Positions 22,901 to 36,878 of a stretch of 64,000 nucleotides of DNA are shown here, piece after piece. This stretch comes from Ustulina deusta (taxonomy: Eukaryota; Ascomycota; Sordariomycetes; Xylariales; Xylariaceae), in NCBI GenBank assembly GCA_023159155.1, contig JAJNNX010000001.1, positions 434,001 through 498,000 on the forward strand, written 5' to 3'. The number at the start of each line of letters is the position of its first letter. Positions within the stretch are counted from its first letter, which is position 1. The translations under genes were made by a program, and so were the position numbers. Below the pieces are notes generated by a model that was not told where the DNA came from, did not search any database, and was given only the letters and a program-made list of their open reading frames with translations.

Positions 22901-24600
22901 ATTAAATTAATCTAGTTATTTTTTAAGCTTTATAATTATATTTATATATTTATTTATTATATTAATAAAATTATTATTTTTTTAAGCCTAGCTAACTAAT
23001 ATAAATAAAAATAAATTTTTTATATAATATAATAAAAAAAATTATTTAGTAGCAATAAAAAAATATAATTTAAAAACAATAATACTAATTAAACAAACTT
23101 ACCTAATTTAAAACTATAAACTTTTAGTAATAATATAAATTTTAAAATATTATTACTTAAAGCTTTTTAAACCTAAATTTTTTATAATAACTAATTATTA
23201 AATTTTATTAAATTTTTTAAATAAATAAATTTTATTAATATAATAAATATATTAAACTAACTTTTTATTAAACTTTAATATTATTTTTTAATATTAACTA
23301 AAATAAAAAAAAATAATAACTAATATTTTATTAAAAAAAATAACTAAGCTTTTTATAATTAAAACTAAAAAAACTAAAAATAAAATAATAATATTAATCC
23401 TGCTTAATAAAATATTAAATTTTATATTAACTATAAACTTTTTATTTAATATTTTTTAAAAAACTAACCTAATAAATCTAATTAAACAAAAAAAATAGCT
23501 ATAAGATCTAAAAAATAAAAATAAAAAGTTATATATACCTAAAATTACTTTAAATAAAACTATTTTTTTTTATATAGCTTTAATTTAAAAATCTTATATA
23601 TTTTTAATTACTATATACCAAAATTAATACAAAACAATTAAAATATTAAAACAAAAATATTATTAGCTTTATTTAAAATATAATTATTATAACTATAAAA
23701 AAAATAAAATATTATAAAACAAAACTTTTAGCTTTTTTTATTTATTATTTATACTAGTTATAATATAGCAATATATGATAATAAATAATAAAAATATAAC
23801 TATATATAAATATTTATAAACAAGTTTAAGTATTTAATTATAATTTTATTTAATAAAAAAACAAATATTATAAAATTATTAGCTATATAATATTATAAAA
23901 GTTTATATAAATTTTTTAGTATACTAAATATATAAATATTAAATAATATAAAACTATTTATTTTTAAATTTATAATAATAATTAATAATTTTATAAATAT
24001 TAACTATTATTTTAATAATATTTATTATTTTTAAACCTAAAAAATAATAAAATTAACTAATTAAAAACTAGACCAATAATTCTATTTCTATATTAATAAA
24101 TACTAAAATAATTAAAATATTTATTTTTTTGCTTTAAATTTTATATATAATTTTTTATAATATTTATTAATCAATATATTACTACTAAAAATAATAATAA
24201 AAATTAAAATATAAAACTTTTTAATAATAAATATTAGCAAAACTATTATAAATTTTAATACTAAACAATAAACGTTTAAACTAGTCTATTAAACCTAAAA
24301 TATTTAAAAAATAATATATAATATAGCAATTTTTATATAAAAATAATATAAGCTATAAACTAATAAAAAAAATGCTTAATAAATTTTAAAATAAAAAATA
24401 AATAATAATTTTTTATTTTAATAAATCTAATTATTATTTTTAGCTAAAAATATTAATAATAAAACAAAATTTAAAATTAAACAAATTAAATAATTAAAAA
24501 TATATAAAAAAAACAAAAAGTTATAATATTAAATTACTTAAAAAAGCTATAATTTTAATAATATTTAATATATAGCTTAAAATTTTAAAAATATAGTAAT

Positions 24601-24887
24601 TGTTAAATGGGCTATGTACAATATTATACGTAAAAATAAATAAACGCGCGTTAATAAAATGTACTATATTGTACTATATCTAAATCTTATACTAAAAAAA
24701 AAAAAGAAAAAAATGCTTCGTACGAAACAGAATTCCTTTTAAAAAAAAAATTCTACTAGCGTACAAACTAAAAAAAAAAAAAAAAATAAGGTTCCTATAG
24801 CTAATAGTTTTTATATAAAAATATCCGTTTATTTATATAATGTGCAGGTATATAATATAGTTATAACTAATGCTAATTATTCTAATA
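24601..24887. repeat. Left LTR of R2
   Basis: 287 bp, paired with 31767-32054. Both contain gctatgtac-atattatacgta, gaattc and gttcctatagctaatag blocks. Differences are predominantly transitions. Confidence 0.8.
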
Positions 24888-25524
24888 CTAGCTATTTTCT
24901 TTTTTAGTTATAACTACTTGTTGTATAGAAAAAAAAAAAAAGTAACTATGTACTATATAACTAATTAAAATATATATACAATACTTTATTTAATAAGCAT
25001 ATTGATTAGATCGGCAATCTAGCTTTATATATAACAGCTAAATTATTTAGTTATTATTTTAAATATAATCGCAAAAAGCAGAATTGCAAAGCTAATGTTC
25101 TAGCTATATAATTAGCCAAAAATATAGGCTAAAGGTTACTTAGTAGCTATCCGGGTTAAAGCTAAACTAGGTACTCCTAATTTATATACTAGCAAAATTT
25201 ATAATTAGCTAGCTTGTTTAATCGGTAAGCTTTATATAAGTAGTTATTAGTTAAAACTTTTAGTATAATATATATATAGCTAAGTTAATAAATATTTTTT
25301 GTATAGAAAAAACGCAAAAGTAAGCAGGTATATATTGTTTTGTATAAAAAAAACGCAAAAATAGTAAACAAATATATATTGTTTTATATAAAAAGAACAT
25401 AAAAATAAACAAGTATATATTAGTTTATATATAAAAAAGCCCAAATATAAAAAGCACTTAAGTTCTTTGCTATTTTTTGTTCTTTATTATTTTTATAATC
25501 TATTGCTTTATATATTGGTTTATC

Positions 25525-25556
25525 TTTATATATATATATATATATATATACCTATA

Positions 25557-25599
<43 letters not shown>

Positions 25600-25600
25600 T
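25525..25600. repeat. (TA)n microsatellite
   Basis: Two long (ta)n runs separated by cctatacctat. The site lies inside R2, about 640 bp from its left LTR. Confidence 0.9.
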
Positions 25601-26122
25601 TATATAATAAATACTATCTAGCTATTTAGCAATAGTAGTTGCGTACCTATTATTATTAAATAGGAGCCCAGATATAACGTTATATTATTGCTAACAAACA
25701 ATCTAAACAATTATTACTTTTTTGCTACGTTATATATTAATATAAGTACTTATTTTTATTTTATATAATATATTTGTATATATTACTAATATATTAGCTT
25801 TTTATACATAAATTAATAAAGCCTAAGTTACTGCTTTACTTTCGGTTAATATTTAGATTTAAGTATTATTAATTGAGCTGTTTATGCTTGTAATTACATA
25901 AATCTTTTGTTGTAAGAGTTACTTTTATATAGTTCTTATCTAGTTGTGCAATATTACTATTACTGCTTATATATAGAATGCTTATATAGCCTGCAGTAGT
26001 TTTTTATTTTATAGCTATTGCTAGATTGTTAGATTCTAACGTAACGCTTATGCTGCGTATATATAGCGATTATATAGTGCTTAATGTAGTTATTATATAT
26101 AAAAAAAAAAAAGTTTTATAGA

Positions 26123-26132
26123 GGGGGGGGGG
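26123..26132 (+). repeat. G10 run in R2
   Basis: Ten G residues lie between A-rich sequence inside the AT-rich block. The homologous position in R5 (near 48425) has an A-run instead. Confidence 0.9.
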
Positions 26133-29100
26133 AAAAAAGAGTTCTTAATTATATAATAAAAAAATAAATATTTAGAAAGAAATAAAATAAAGTTTGTATT
26201 ATTTTTATTTAAAGTTAATATATTATATATTATTTTTATTATTTTTTTTTTTTTTTTTATAAGTACTATATTTATATAATAACTTTTTATATTTGTTTAA
26301 TAAATATTTCAACTTATATAGTTAGCTTGTTTATTAAAACAAAAGTTTTTAATGTTTAGTTTAACGTTTGTTTTATAAATATATTAACTAAATTATTTTT
26401 TTTATTAATCTATTATACTTTAAAAAAAAAAAATTTTTTATATAACTTATAAAAAAACATAATATTAATTATTAACTATTTTTTTTGTATTATATCTAGC
26501 TTTACTAAGCAATTATATAATAATTTTAAGTTTAAATATAAAATAGTTAGAATTAGAAGTAATTTTAGCAAAGCTATAATTTTTTAAAGTATTATATAAA
26601 AAGCAATAGCGCTATTAAATCTATTAATTATACTATATAACTTATTTGTAAATATATTTCTAGTTATTTATTTATATTTATTTAAGTTTTAATATATAAT
26701 ATTGCTTTTAATTTTAAACCTTAAATTTTTTTTTATATAGCGCTCTATACTTAATATAATAATAAATCTAAGCTAAAAAATTATATTTATATTATTTATA
26801 AACAATTTATCTATAAAAATAAATAATTTTATATAGTATAAGTTAAGTAGTATAAATATTAAGCTATAGTTATAATTATTTATTTACTATTAAATTTTTT
26901 TATTTAGATTTTTAATATTGTATAGTATAAGGTTTGTTATTTAGGTAGCAATATATAGGTTGTATGCTACTTTTAGCTAGCAAATACTATTAATATATGT
27001 TTTTTTTATTTGTTATAAAATATATTACTAAGTAAAGTTAGCTATATAAAAATTAACTAGGTCTAGTTGGTTTGCTTAGCCTTTCTAAGTTAAAATAATT
27101 TTTTTTTTAAATAATAGTATAATTTGTTTGTTATTAAACTTTATAAAGTAGTTTTGCTAAAGTGCTTTTTTTGGCTTTATATAAAACTGAACTTATTAGA
27201 ATTTATATTCTTTTTTTTCTAAAAAGCCTAGAGTTGTAAAGCTAAATATATTATTTGTTTATAAGCTAGTAATACTAAAGTTATATAATAGATTTTTTAT
27301 AAATAAAAAATATAAGTTATATATAAAAATAATTATTTTTAGTTTTTTATAATAGTATTAATAATATGTTTTAAACTAGTATAGCTTTAATTTTATAAGT
27401 TTATATAATAGTTATATAATCTAAAAGATTGTTTTATTAAAATATTTTAATTTTAGTTCGGATAGTAGTTATGTAATAATTTTTTTAGCTAGCTTATCTT
27501 TCGACTATATATATACTTATATAATATTTTAGAGCTTGCTTAAAATATTAAAATTATAAATTAAAAAAAGGCTTAATATAAAAAATAGTTGCTAATTTAT
27601 TTGCTAGATCGTAAGCAACTAAATAAAAATTATTTTTTTATTTTTATTATTATAGCTTTATATAATAAGTTAGGACTTTTTATATAGCTTAGTTATTTTT
27701 TTTTGATTTTTTATACAAGCTAGAACTTAAAGATCTAAATATTATTATATTTAGCTAGGTTATATTTTATAAATTAAAATATGTCTTATACAATAAAGTT
27801 ATTAATTTCTATAGTATTTAATTTTTTAAATAGTCCGCTAGGTATATTAATTATATTATTTTTGTGCAATTTAATAGCTAAAGCATAATTCTGTTTTTTT
27901 TAAAAAGTTAGGAACAGCTAGCTAATTTATTATATAAAAGTTATAAAGAATTATATAGCTTTTTAAAGGCATTTTTGTTTTTTTTATATATTAAGCTCCT
28001 AAAAAAGTTATATATTTTCTGCTTTTTTATTTTAATTGTCTAAAAGTATTTTTTTAGTTATATAGTAATAAAGCTTAACTTAGGTCTATTTAAACTATAT
28101 TAAGCTATTTATTAAATTAATAATTATATTTAATTTTTTAATAAATTTTATTTTATATAGTTTGTTTTAGCTTTTTTTCTTTTGCTATATTAGGACTTTG
28201 CTTTAGAAAAAAAACAATAGTATATTATATAAAACTGGTCCGTTGCGCTAATTAATCGTATAGTTAATTTTAATTTTTGCTTTTTTTTTATACAATATTT
28301 TTATAGCCTTTTTTATAACTTTTGCTCTTTATATAATATTAAGCAAAAAAAATAAATCTTAGTTAATTTTAAAGTATGCTTTAAAGATTAAAAAGGTTAA
28401 TATAAAGCTATTTGGCCCAGCGGTATTATTTAAAGCTTTGATTGCTATTTATAAAATTAACTTATTTTTTATATAATAATTAATTTTAACTTTTAATATG
28501 TTGTATATATAGTAAAATAAGCTATATGTTTTTTTAATTTTGCTTATTGCTTAGTATGCTTTAATAAGTATTGCATAATACTAAAAGTTTATAATCCTAG
28601 CTTAGTTTTAAAACTTTTTAAATAAAAAGTTTATACTTAAGTTATATATAATATTATTAAAAGATTTTTAGTATATGTTAATTTAACATTTATATAGCGC
28701 TTCTTAAATGTTTTGTATAAATATTAATTTAAAAAATATTGCTACTTAAAACAATATAGTAATATTAATTATATAAAAAACTTATTTATTATTTATTTAT
28801 ATAGCATTAGTTATTATTTTATAATTAAAATTATAATTATTTTTAATTAAAAATTTAAAACGTTAAAATGTTTGTTTATATAACTAGTAATAATAGCAGA
28901 ACTTCTAGATCTTTTTTAAAATTAAGTAATTAATATTATGCTTTATATAACTAAACATTTTATATAGTTTTTTTATATGCAGGTGTTTAAATTAGCAGTA
29001 AAACTATTATAGTTTTATTTTTATAAAAAATATACTAGTTTTATATAATCTAATATTAAAAAATAAATATTTTTATTTATATATAACAAAAATAGTCTTG

Positions 29101-31362
29101 CTGTTTTTTTGTATAATAATATTTTTTATATTATTAAAATATGCTTACAAGCAATTAGCGTTCTTTAAAAAAAACAAAAATAGTATTAGGCTATTTAAAA
29201 TATAATATATTATTATACTAAAAGTATTTTTTATTTATATAGTACTTATAGCTAAAATTATACTACTACTGCTAAACCTAATATATACGGTTTTTAGTAT
29301 TTAGTTAACTTTTATATAAAAATACAATCTAATATAAGCTTCTAGTTATACTTTCTTTACTATTAAGTAGTTCGAAATGCCTATATTTTATAGTTCGCTT
29401 TAGTATTTTATATAATATTAGTTATTTAAAATAAACTAGTTAAACAAAATGTCCGTTTTATAATTTTAAATATTTTTTTTAGTTATATAGTATATAAATA
29501 TATTATTTATTAAGAATTAGATAAACTAGCTTTTAAATTTTTTATTTATGTTTTTATTGCTTTTGTCCAACTTTAAGTACCTTTTATATTCCGTTAAGTA
29601 TATTAAAAACTTTTTAAGTATAGGTTTAACGTTATATATTATTTTGTATAAGTTAAAGTATTAGCTTTTTATATAAGCTTATTTTTAAAAGATATGTTTT
29701 ATTAACTAATATTTTTTTTTTTATATATAAAGCATTTTTTATTTGTATGGTTATTTTTAAAGTTCTAGTTCTTTAAATAGTCTTATTATATATTTAGCTT
29801 GCTTAATAATCTAAAAAATCTAAATTAGTAGCTTTTTGTATAATAATTTTAGTTATATTTCCTATTAGTAAAATAAATATTATTATTTTTTTATATAAAA
29901 TATTTTAGTATATTATTTATTGCTACTTAAATATATGTTTAGAAGTTAGAAAAGAAACCTTTATATATTAGTTTCTAAAATATAAGTGCTATAGCTAGTT
30001 CGGGTACTTTTTAATACGCTTATATAATAATTATATTTAGTTAGATTTCTTTTTAGTAGCTTGCGCTAAATATTTGCTATGCTTTTGCAAGTTTATTAAT
30101 TATAAGTTCTAGTACTTTATGCAGTACTAATTTTAGGTTTTTTTTATTTATTTATATAAATATAATTAAAATCTAATTAGTTTAGTACTAGTTATAGTTT
30201 ATATTATTATTAAAGTAATTATTTATTATATAATAGATTTTATATATTATATTTTTTTTAGTTTAATATAATATATATAATACTTTTTTATAAAGTTTTT
30301 TAAAATGTTTAAAAATATAGCGTAGTATTAATTTTTTATTATTTTAAATTATTAATAAACGTTTATAAATAAGCATACTTTGTTATAAAATAAGTTATAT
30401 AAATAGTTTATATAATTTTTTTTTTTTTTTATATCTTTAAAAAAACAGTATATTTTTTAGACAAAAGTAGTCTGTTTTATATGTTCTTTATAAAGAGTAA
30501 ATCTAAAAAAAGACTATTTAATATAGGTTTTAGTATTATATAAAAGTATGCTTATAGTATAGGGGTCTAAAGGGGGTTATAAACTATAAAGTATTTATAT
30601 ATTAGTTAGAAGTTTAGTTTATAGCCTGCTTTTAGTATATAATTATATATTATTTCCGGTATATGTTAAGCTTTTATAGTTAGTTATATATATTTAAAGT
30701 TCTAATTTTTGCAGAGTTAAAATTATATATTTTAAATAAATATTAGTTTAGGCTGTATAGGTTCCGGTTATTTGATTTCTAGTTTTAGTTCTGTTTATAT
30801 AATAGGTTAAAAAGTTAAAGTAAGCTAAAAAGTTTTTTCTAAAAAATAGCTCGGAGTTATTAATTAGGTATAAAAAAGATTAATAGTTGTTATATAATAA
30901 ATATTTGGGCTATTTAAATTAGAAATCTTAAAAATTTAATAATTTTAAATTTGCTTTGTATAATTGTAGCAAGTTATTTATAAGCTGTATTTTTTTTAAC
31001 TGGCCCTTATACACCTTTTTTTTTAACTATTATTATAAACTTTGCATATATATTTTAGTAAATCGTATAAAAATAATCTGCTGTTTATTTTTTAAAATCT
31101 TTTTTAAATATTTTTTAGAATAGCTATCCGGACCTTTTTATGTTTTAGTATTTAACAAATTAGTAAGCAAACTATATATTTATTATAATTTTATTTATAT
31201 AAAATTTATTAAAATCTTTGCTTCAAAAATTAAAGTTGATATAGTTTTGTATAGTTTTTGTATTAATACTAATATTTTTAGTAAGTTTTTTATATATAAA
31301 GTTCAAGCGTAACTTGGCAGACTCTACTAAAATACTTAGTGCTTTTTGCACTATAGTAAAGT

Positions 31363-31364
<2 letters not shown>

Positions 31365-31396
<32 letters not shown>
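31365..31396 (+). repeat. G32 homopolymer in R2
   Basis: An uninterrupted run of 32 G residues inside sequence that is otherwise strongly AT-rich, about 370 bp inside the right LTR of R2. The equivalent place in R5 (about 53790-53850) has no such run. It could fold as a G-quadruplex. It may also vary in length or be a sequencing or assembly artefact. Confidence 0.9.
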
Positions 31397-31397
<1 letters not shown>

Positions 31398-31766
31398 TTA
31401 AAAAGTTCGTCTAGCTATTATATAATAATATAGTTAGAAGTAGCACAATTGCGTGCTATTTTTTTTTTTTATATATAATACTTTGTTAGTCCAAAAAAAA
31501 GGTTATATTATATAATAAAAAAATAAATTTCCTTGTTTTTTATACAACAAGCAAATATTTTGTTAGTCCAAAAAAAAAGGTTATATTTGCTTTATTTTCA
31601 AACAATATATATTAACTAGTTAGAAAAAATAATTGTTATACAGTAAAAAAATAAAATATAATATAAAGTCTTTCCTGTTTATAAAAAGCTTAGCTTTATT
31701 TTTACTTTTGCTAATTTGTAGTACTTTTGTAGTTAGGTTAGAAATACTTTAGCAACTACTAATTAG

Positions 31767-32054
31767 TATTAAACAGGCTATGTACGATATTATACGTAAA
31801 AACAAATAAACATACGTTAATAAAATATATTGTATTATACTATATTTAAATTTTGTACTAAAAAAAAAAAAAAAAAAAAAAGTTTTATATAAAATAGAAT
31901 TCTTTTTAAGGAAAAAATTCTACTAGTATACGAGCTAAAACAATAAAAGGAAATAAAGTTCCTATAGCTAATAGTCTTTATATGAAAACATTTGTTTACC
32001 TATGCAATGCGCGGGTGTATAATGTGGTTGTAACTAATGCTAGTTATTCTAATA
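31767..32054. repeat. Right LTR of R2
   Basis: 288 bp, partner of 24601-24887. It begins tattaaa where the left copy has tgttaaa, a G-to-A change in the terminal dinucleotide, and is followed by the gtaat duplication. Confidence 0.8.
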
Positions 32055-32272
32055 GTAATTAAGTTTAATTAATTTTATAAAACTTATAAAAAAGCTTTTA
32101 GATTTTTTATAAAATTATAAAATTAAATATATATAATAATAGTTAATAAATTTATAAATAATTATAAAAATAATAATAAAGCAATATAATATAAAAAAGC
32201 TATATAAACTTAATATTATTAATAATTTAAAATTAAAACTATATTTAAACTTTTAGTTTTAAAAAAAAGTAA

Positions 32273-32413
32273 TATAATAGTTAGTATAGTTTTAGCAAAA
32301 CTTATAAAAACTTTAGATCTATATAGTAATAAAATAAAAAATCTACGCACGGACCAACCTATAACTCTATAGCTACATATATAAAGTCTATATCTACTTA
32401 CTTTATAAACTCT

Positions 32414-32447
<34 letters not shown>

Positions 32448-32512
32448 CTTAGAGTCTTTATTTATAATATTAATAAACTAGCTATAGAAGCTTTACTTAA
32501 CTGATCGTGACA
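32273..32512. repeat. Right LTR of R1
   Basis: About 240 bp, ending gatcgtgaca. It is longer than its partner at 19763-19934 because of an insert that includes T29 at 32417-32445. Confidence 0.6.
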
Positions 32513-35360
32513 ATTTGTTTATAACTTTTTTCTAGCTGCTTATTGCTTTAATTGCATTTATTAGTAGTATTATTAGTATTTTAGCTGCGCTATTTAATCT
32601 TTTTAAGCTAATAATCTTTTTTATATTAAATAAAGTACTAGATATTATACTAACTATATTTGCTAATTTAACTAATAAGTTATTTTTAATTTTTTAGTTG
32701 TTTTAGTCTAGCTTAAGCTTTAATTTTTTATTTAAAAACTATATTTTTTAAAAGAAATAATCTAATTTTAAAATATAGCGCTAGTTTAAATAGGCTTCTA
32801 AAAAAAATATTTAAAAAAGCAAGGTTAATAATATAGCCGGCCTTATAAATAGGTTTACCTAAAGTTTTAATAAAACATATATTTATTTTAGCAGACTATA
32901 CTAATAATTAGTACTTTTTACTTTTAGAAATAATCCTAAGTTTTTAATCCAAGTATTAAATATTAATATTTCTAACTATAAAGTAATATAATAATAACTT
33001 TAATAAATATAAGTAAATAAGTACTTTTAGTATTAGTAGTGCTTTATAATAGTTTAGTAATATATATTTATTAATATTTATTTAAAGCAGATTTTTTAAA
33101 TAGATTGGTTTGCGTAGAGTAACCCTAAGGCGGGCTTTCTTCCGAACATAGGTTATTACTTTAGGTTTTTTTTTTTTTTTTAAAGTTTAGCAGGGTATAA
33201 ATAGTATACTTATAATAGTTTTAAGTATAGATATTAATAAATATAGAAATCTAAAGTTCTTATATTAATATTATATTAATTCTTTTCTTTTAGTATTTTT
33301 ATAAAAAGGTAATATATATTAGCTAAACTTTCTATATATTATATATTTTAATATATAGACCTTTTAATAGTTCAGCCTAGTAATAAAACCGCTAGCTATT
33401 TTTATTATTAATGTTTATTTTTTTTTTTTTTAAAATATGTTGTATTGCTTTACTATTTATTGTAAGGTTTTTATATTAAATGCCTTGCTTTTATATAAAG
33501 TAGCTATATTAAGTATAGAAGCTATAAGTGCAGCTTTTATTAAAGCTTATCTTTTAAAACTAAAGTTCTTATTAAAAGTTTTAATTATATTTTTTATTTT
33601 TTTTTATTTTTTATTGTTTTGTTTAGTTTTTTTAAGCTAATATTTAATATTTAGTAGTATTTTATAGCTTTTTAAGTAAAAAAAGAATTTTTTGTAGGAA
33701 CTGCCCGCTTGTAGCCTTTAGGCTAAATATTTTATGTATTATAGGCAGTATGCTTTTTATTAGTAATATTTAAGTTTAAAATAAATATTTTGTTTATTAT
33801 AAATTTAAAATAGTTAGTTTTTGTATATATTTTTATTTTTATTTTTTGTACCGCTTATAGTTATTTTTTGTTTAGTGCTATTATTTAATTATTAATTTGT
33901 TTAAGTTTTACTAAGCAGTTTTTATAGCTAGTTAGAAATAAACTATAATAGTTTATATAATAAAAAAAGTTTATATAAAAGTTTAGTTTATAGCTATTTA
34001 TTTTATTTTTATAGTTTTTATAATAATTTGTTCTAGTATAATATCTAGCTATATAATATTTTTAATACTTAGAACTATATTTTTTATGTTTTGTAATTAT
34101 TAGTTTTTTATTTATTTTTTGTATTAAGTAACTTATAAAAAATAGCCTAAAAAACTTTATTAGGTATTTAAAAAAAACTACCTAAGTTTGCTTATTAGTA
34201 GCAAAGTTTATATTTTATCGAAAAAAATAGGCATTTATTAGTAAATGCCTAGTTTATACTTAGGCTTTTTTTATAACTTATTATAGGGTTATATTATTAG
34301 TTTTTCTAGTTATATAATTAGAAAATATTATAAAAATATTACTAATAATATAAATAACCTAAGTTTTATAAAGTTCGATTTTTTTAGCTTTAAAAGCTTT
34401 AGAAATAATAGCTTATAAATCTACTAATATAAGTTTGTTTCTAACCTTTAGGCTAACTATTTTAATAAATTAGCTAGTTTTAGTTTGTTAAATATTTAGT
34501 AGTTCTATTACTTAAAGTTTTAGTTTTTTAATTAAAGCAATTTTTATAGTAAACAAAGTAAGTTTATATAGAAGTTTGCTTTTTAATATTTTAATTAGAA
34601 TTTTAGGGTTTTTTATATTTATAAATATGAAATAAGCTTTTAAAAAGCGAACAAAAATGCGGTTTTATTAATTTTTGTTTTAAAGTTTAATATATTTTAT
34701 ATTGTTAGTTTTTAGGCTACTATAACATAGGTTAAGGTTTTATTAAAAACAAAAATAGGTTTATTTATAATTTTAGCTAGCTAAGCGCTTTTTATTAAAG
34801 CTTTACTATTAGTAGAATAAATTAATTAAAGTTATAAATAGGCTAATATAGCATTATTTATATAAGCAAATATTATTATATTTAAATATTAGCTAATTTT
34901 ATTAGCTAGCTTTTAAGTAAATTTATATTAAGAGCTTTAGTTAGCTTTATTAAAAAAATAAATAAATTTATTTAGTATAGTTGCTAGTTTAGTAAATATT
35001 TTTTTTTATATTTTTGTGTTTTTTTTAATTCTAGCAAAATAATTTATTATAAAGTTTTATAGCAAAAGTTTGTTTTTAGTAGTATTAAAATATTATTAAT
35101 TTTGATTTTTTATTATTATAGGTTAGTAGTAGTAAGCGTAGGTAGTTTAGTCTGCTAGGTATATTAAAAGTTTAGTGCAACAAATAGATGTTATAGTGTT
35201 AGAAGTTTTGCTATTTGTATATTTTAGCACGCTAAATATAAATCCTAATATTATAAAAATTATATTAATTTTAGGGCAGTATTAGTGTTTTTGGTATAAA
35301 ACACGCCTATGTACTAATAGTTCTAGGCGTACAAACAATAAATAGAAGGGAAGGTATACC

Positions 35361-35604
35361 TGTTAGATTTAGCCCATAGCTAGTAGCTATGAAGAGAGCT
35401 AATTAGGCATGGATAGCAGGATTATTTAGTTATATAAGCGTTATAGCTTAATAATATGGCTTAGTAAGTGTGGCTAGGCTATATTTACTAGCAAGCTTGT
35501 AGATAAATACTTTATAAAAGAAAAATAAGATTTATAAAAAATAATAAAAAATAAAGCAATCTAAACATATATATATAATACGTTTTATAATACTAAATCT
35601 AATA
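35361..35604. repeat. Left LTR of R3
   Basis: 244 bp. The first 100 bp are unusually well preserved for this block (tgttagatttagcccatagc). Paired with 57217-57460. Confidence 0.75.
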
Positions 35605-36878
35605 ATTAAAAGTTTTATTAATTTTTATATTTTATTATAAGCGATTTTTAACTAAAAATATATAAAAATTACTATTATATTTAAACAATATATTATTATA
35701 TTTAATTTTTTAAAAGATTTTTGTTATAAAAAGAAAATTTCACTACTAGCGCTTGCAACTATAACTTTTAGAAATATATAGTTTTAAAAAAAAAGCGAGC
35801 TTTATAGCTTTAGTTACTAAATATACTACTAATAAGCAATTTCTTTTTTATTAGAACTATTAATTTTAATACTATAATATATATAAAGCTAACAATTATT
35901 AAAAAAACATTATACTAAAATATTAAATAGCGCTATAAAACTATTTTTAAATATTATATTAACTATTAAACTAAATTTACTAAACTTACTAAATAAATAT
36001 ATAAAATAGTTTATTTAAACTATTACTTAATATAAATAAAAATTAACTAAACAATTAATAAATAATATAATAATTTTAAAAAGTTTAAAAATATAGCTTA
36101 ATATGCTTTAAAGTTTAAATATAAATTAAAATATAAAGTTTTTATTAATTTTATAGCTAGAAAACCTATTAAAAACCTAACTAAATAAACAAACAAGTAG
36201 TTTAACAAAGTTTTTAAAGCTTATTTAAAAAGCGTTAAAATAATAAATTTATTTAAGTTTATTATTAATTTAGAAAAAGCTTTATAAAATATTTATTTAG
36301 TTTAGGTTATTTTTTTTAAAAATATTTATTATAACGCTATTATAAATAATACTTTATAATACTAGACTATTGCTACCGAACTATACTAAAAAGCTATAAT
36401 TCTAAGTATAACCTATACTTCTAGAAAGATTGTTAAAAAAAGTGCTTTTAATATTTTTAAACTTTTTAATAACTAAAATAATTCAGACAATCTTATAAAT
36501 AATTAAAAAAAAAATTATTTTAAATAAAATTATTAAAATTATAAAAGCTACTAAAACAATCGGGAAAAAAGCTTTAGAAATACTTTTATTAAGCGCTTTT
36601 GCATTAATATAAGGACTAAAGCTAAAAAAAAAACCTAAATATAAAAGATTATATTATATATTATAGTTATTACTATATATTAAACTATTAGCTTATATTT
36701 ATAAAGCTTTAACTAAAAAGCTAAAAATCTAATTAAAGTATTAATAAAATAGCTAAAATATATATAGCAAATAAAAAAAGCATTAAATAAGCAGTAAAAA
36801 AAGCGCAAAAGTAATAAAAAAAAAAAAGTAAAATTTAAAGTTTTAAAAAATAACTTTTAAAATAATTAACTCTTAAGG

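Larger units (their letters stand above)
24601..32054 (-). mobile_element. R2: LTR retrotransposon inserted in R1
   Basis: The LTRs are 24601-24887 and 31767-32054 (287 and 288 bp), beginning tgttaaa and tattaaa and ending taata. The flanking 5-bp duplications are identical: gtaat at 24596-24600 and 32055-32059. Total length is 7454 bp. A pyrimidine tract (ttttcttttttag) directly after the left LTR would be a polypurine tract on the other strand, so the element probably runs on the minus strand. The interior is homologous to R5 (compare about 26150-31480 with 48430-53800), so both are copies of one family. I could not read pol domains. Confidence 0.8.
19763..32512. mobile_element. R1: LTR retrotransposon inserted in L1, itself interrupted by R2
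   Basis: The terminal repeats at 19763-19934 and 32273-32512 share the same blocks: ataatagttagta, acctacatagcaataaaat, agaccaacctataact and tatatataaag-ctatat. Both begin tataatag (tgtaatag before mutation), and the right one ends in tgaca. Flanks are attta (19758-19762) and atttg (32513-32517), a 5-bp duplication differing by one G-to-A. Net length without R2 is about 5.3 kb. An A-rich tract just before the right LTR could be a polypurine tract, implying plus orientation, but the interior is over-mutated and no domain could be read, so copia versus gypsy is open. Confidence 0.6.
15914..35354 (-). mobile_element. L1: Tad-like LINE (non-LTR retrotransposon), RIP-mutated, interrupted by R1
   Basis: Net length is about 6.7 kb in two parts, 15914-19762 and 32518-35354, close to the roughly 7 kb of Tad-type elements. 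On the minus strand at 18435-18110 the remains of ORF2 can be read: LALR-LGI-FNK-LSFKKYI, then GLLIAVLQKAIK, then RYKA-YKS. These correspond to the LRWLGxxFDRxLSFKxHV ... GPPxSALRKAVxxCVLP ... YGxEAWYxGR stretch downstream of the RT in fungal LINEs. W and R codons have become stops. The plus-strand left edge starts with a (taa)n run, which would be the 3' tail. The RT active site itself could not be read. Less mutated pockets survive at about 15940-15985, 16581-16625, 33108-33160 and 35270-35354. Confidence 0.6.
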
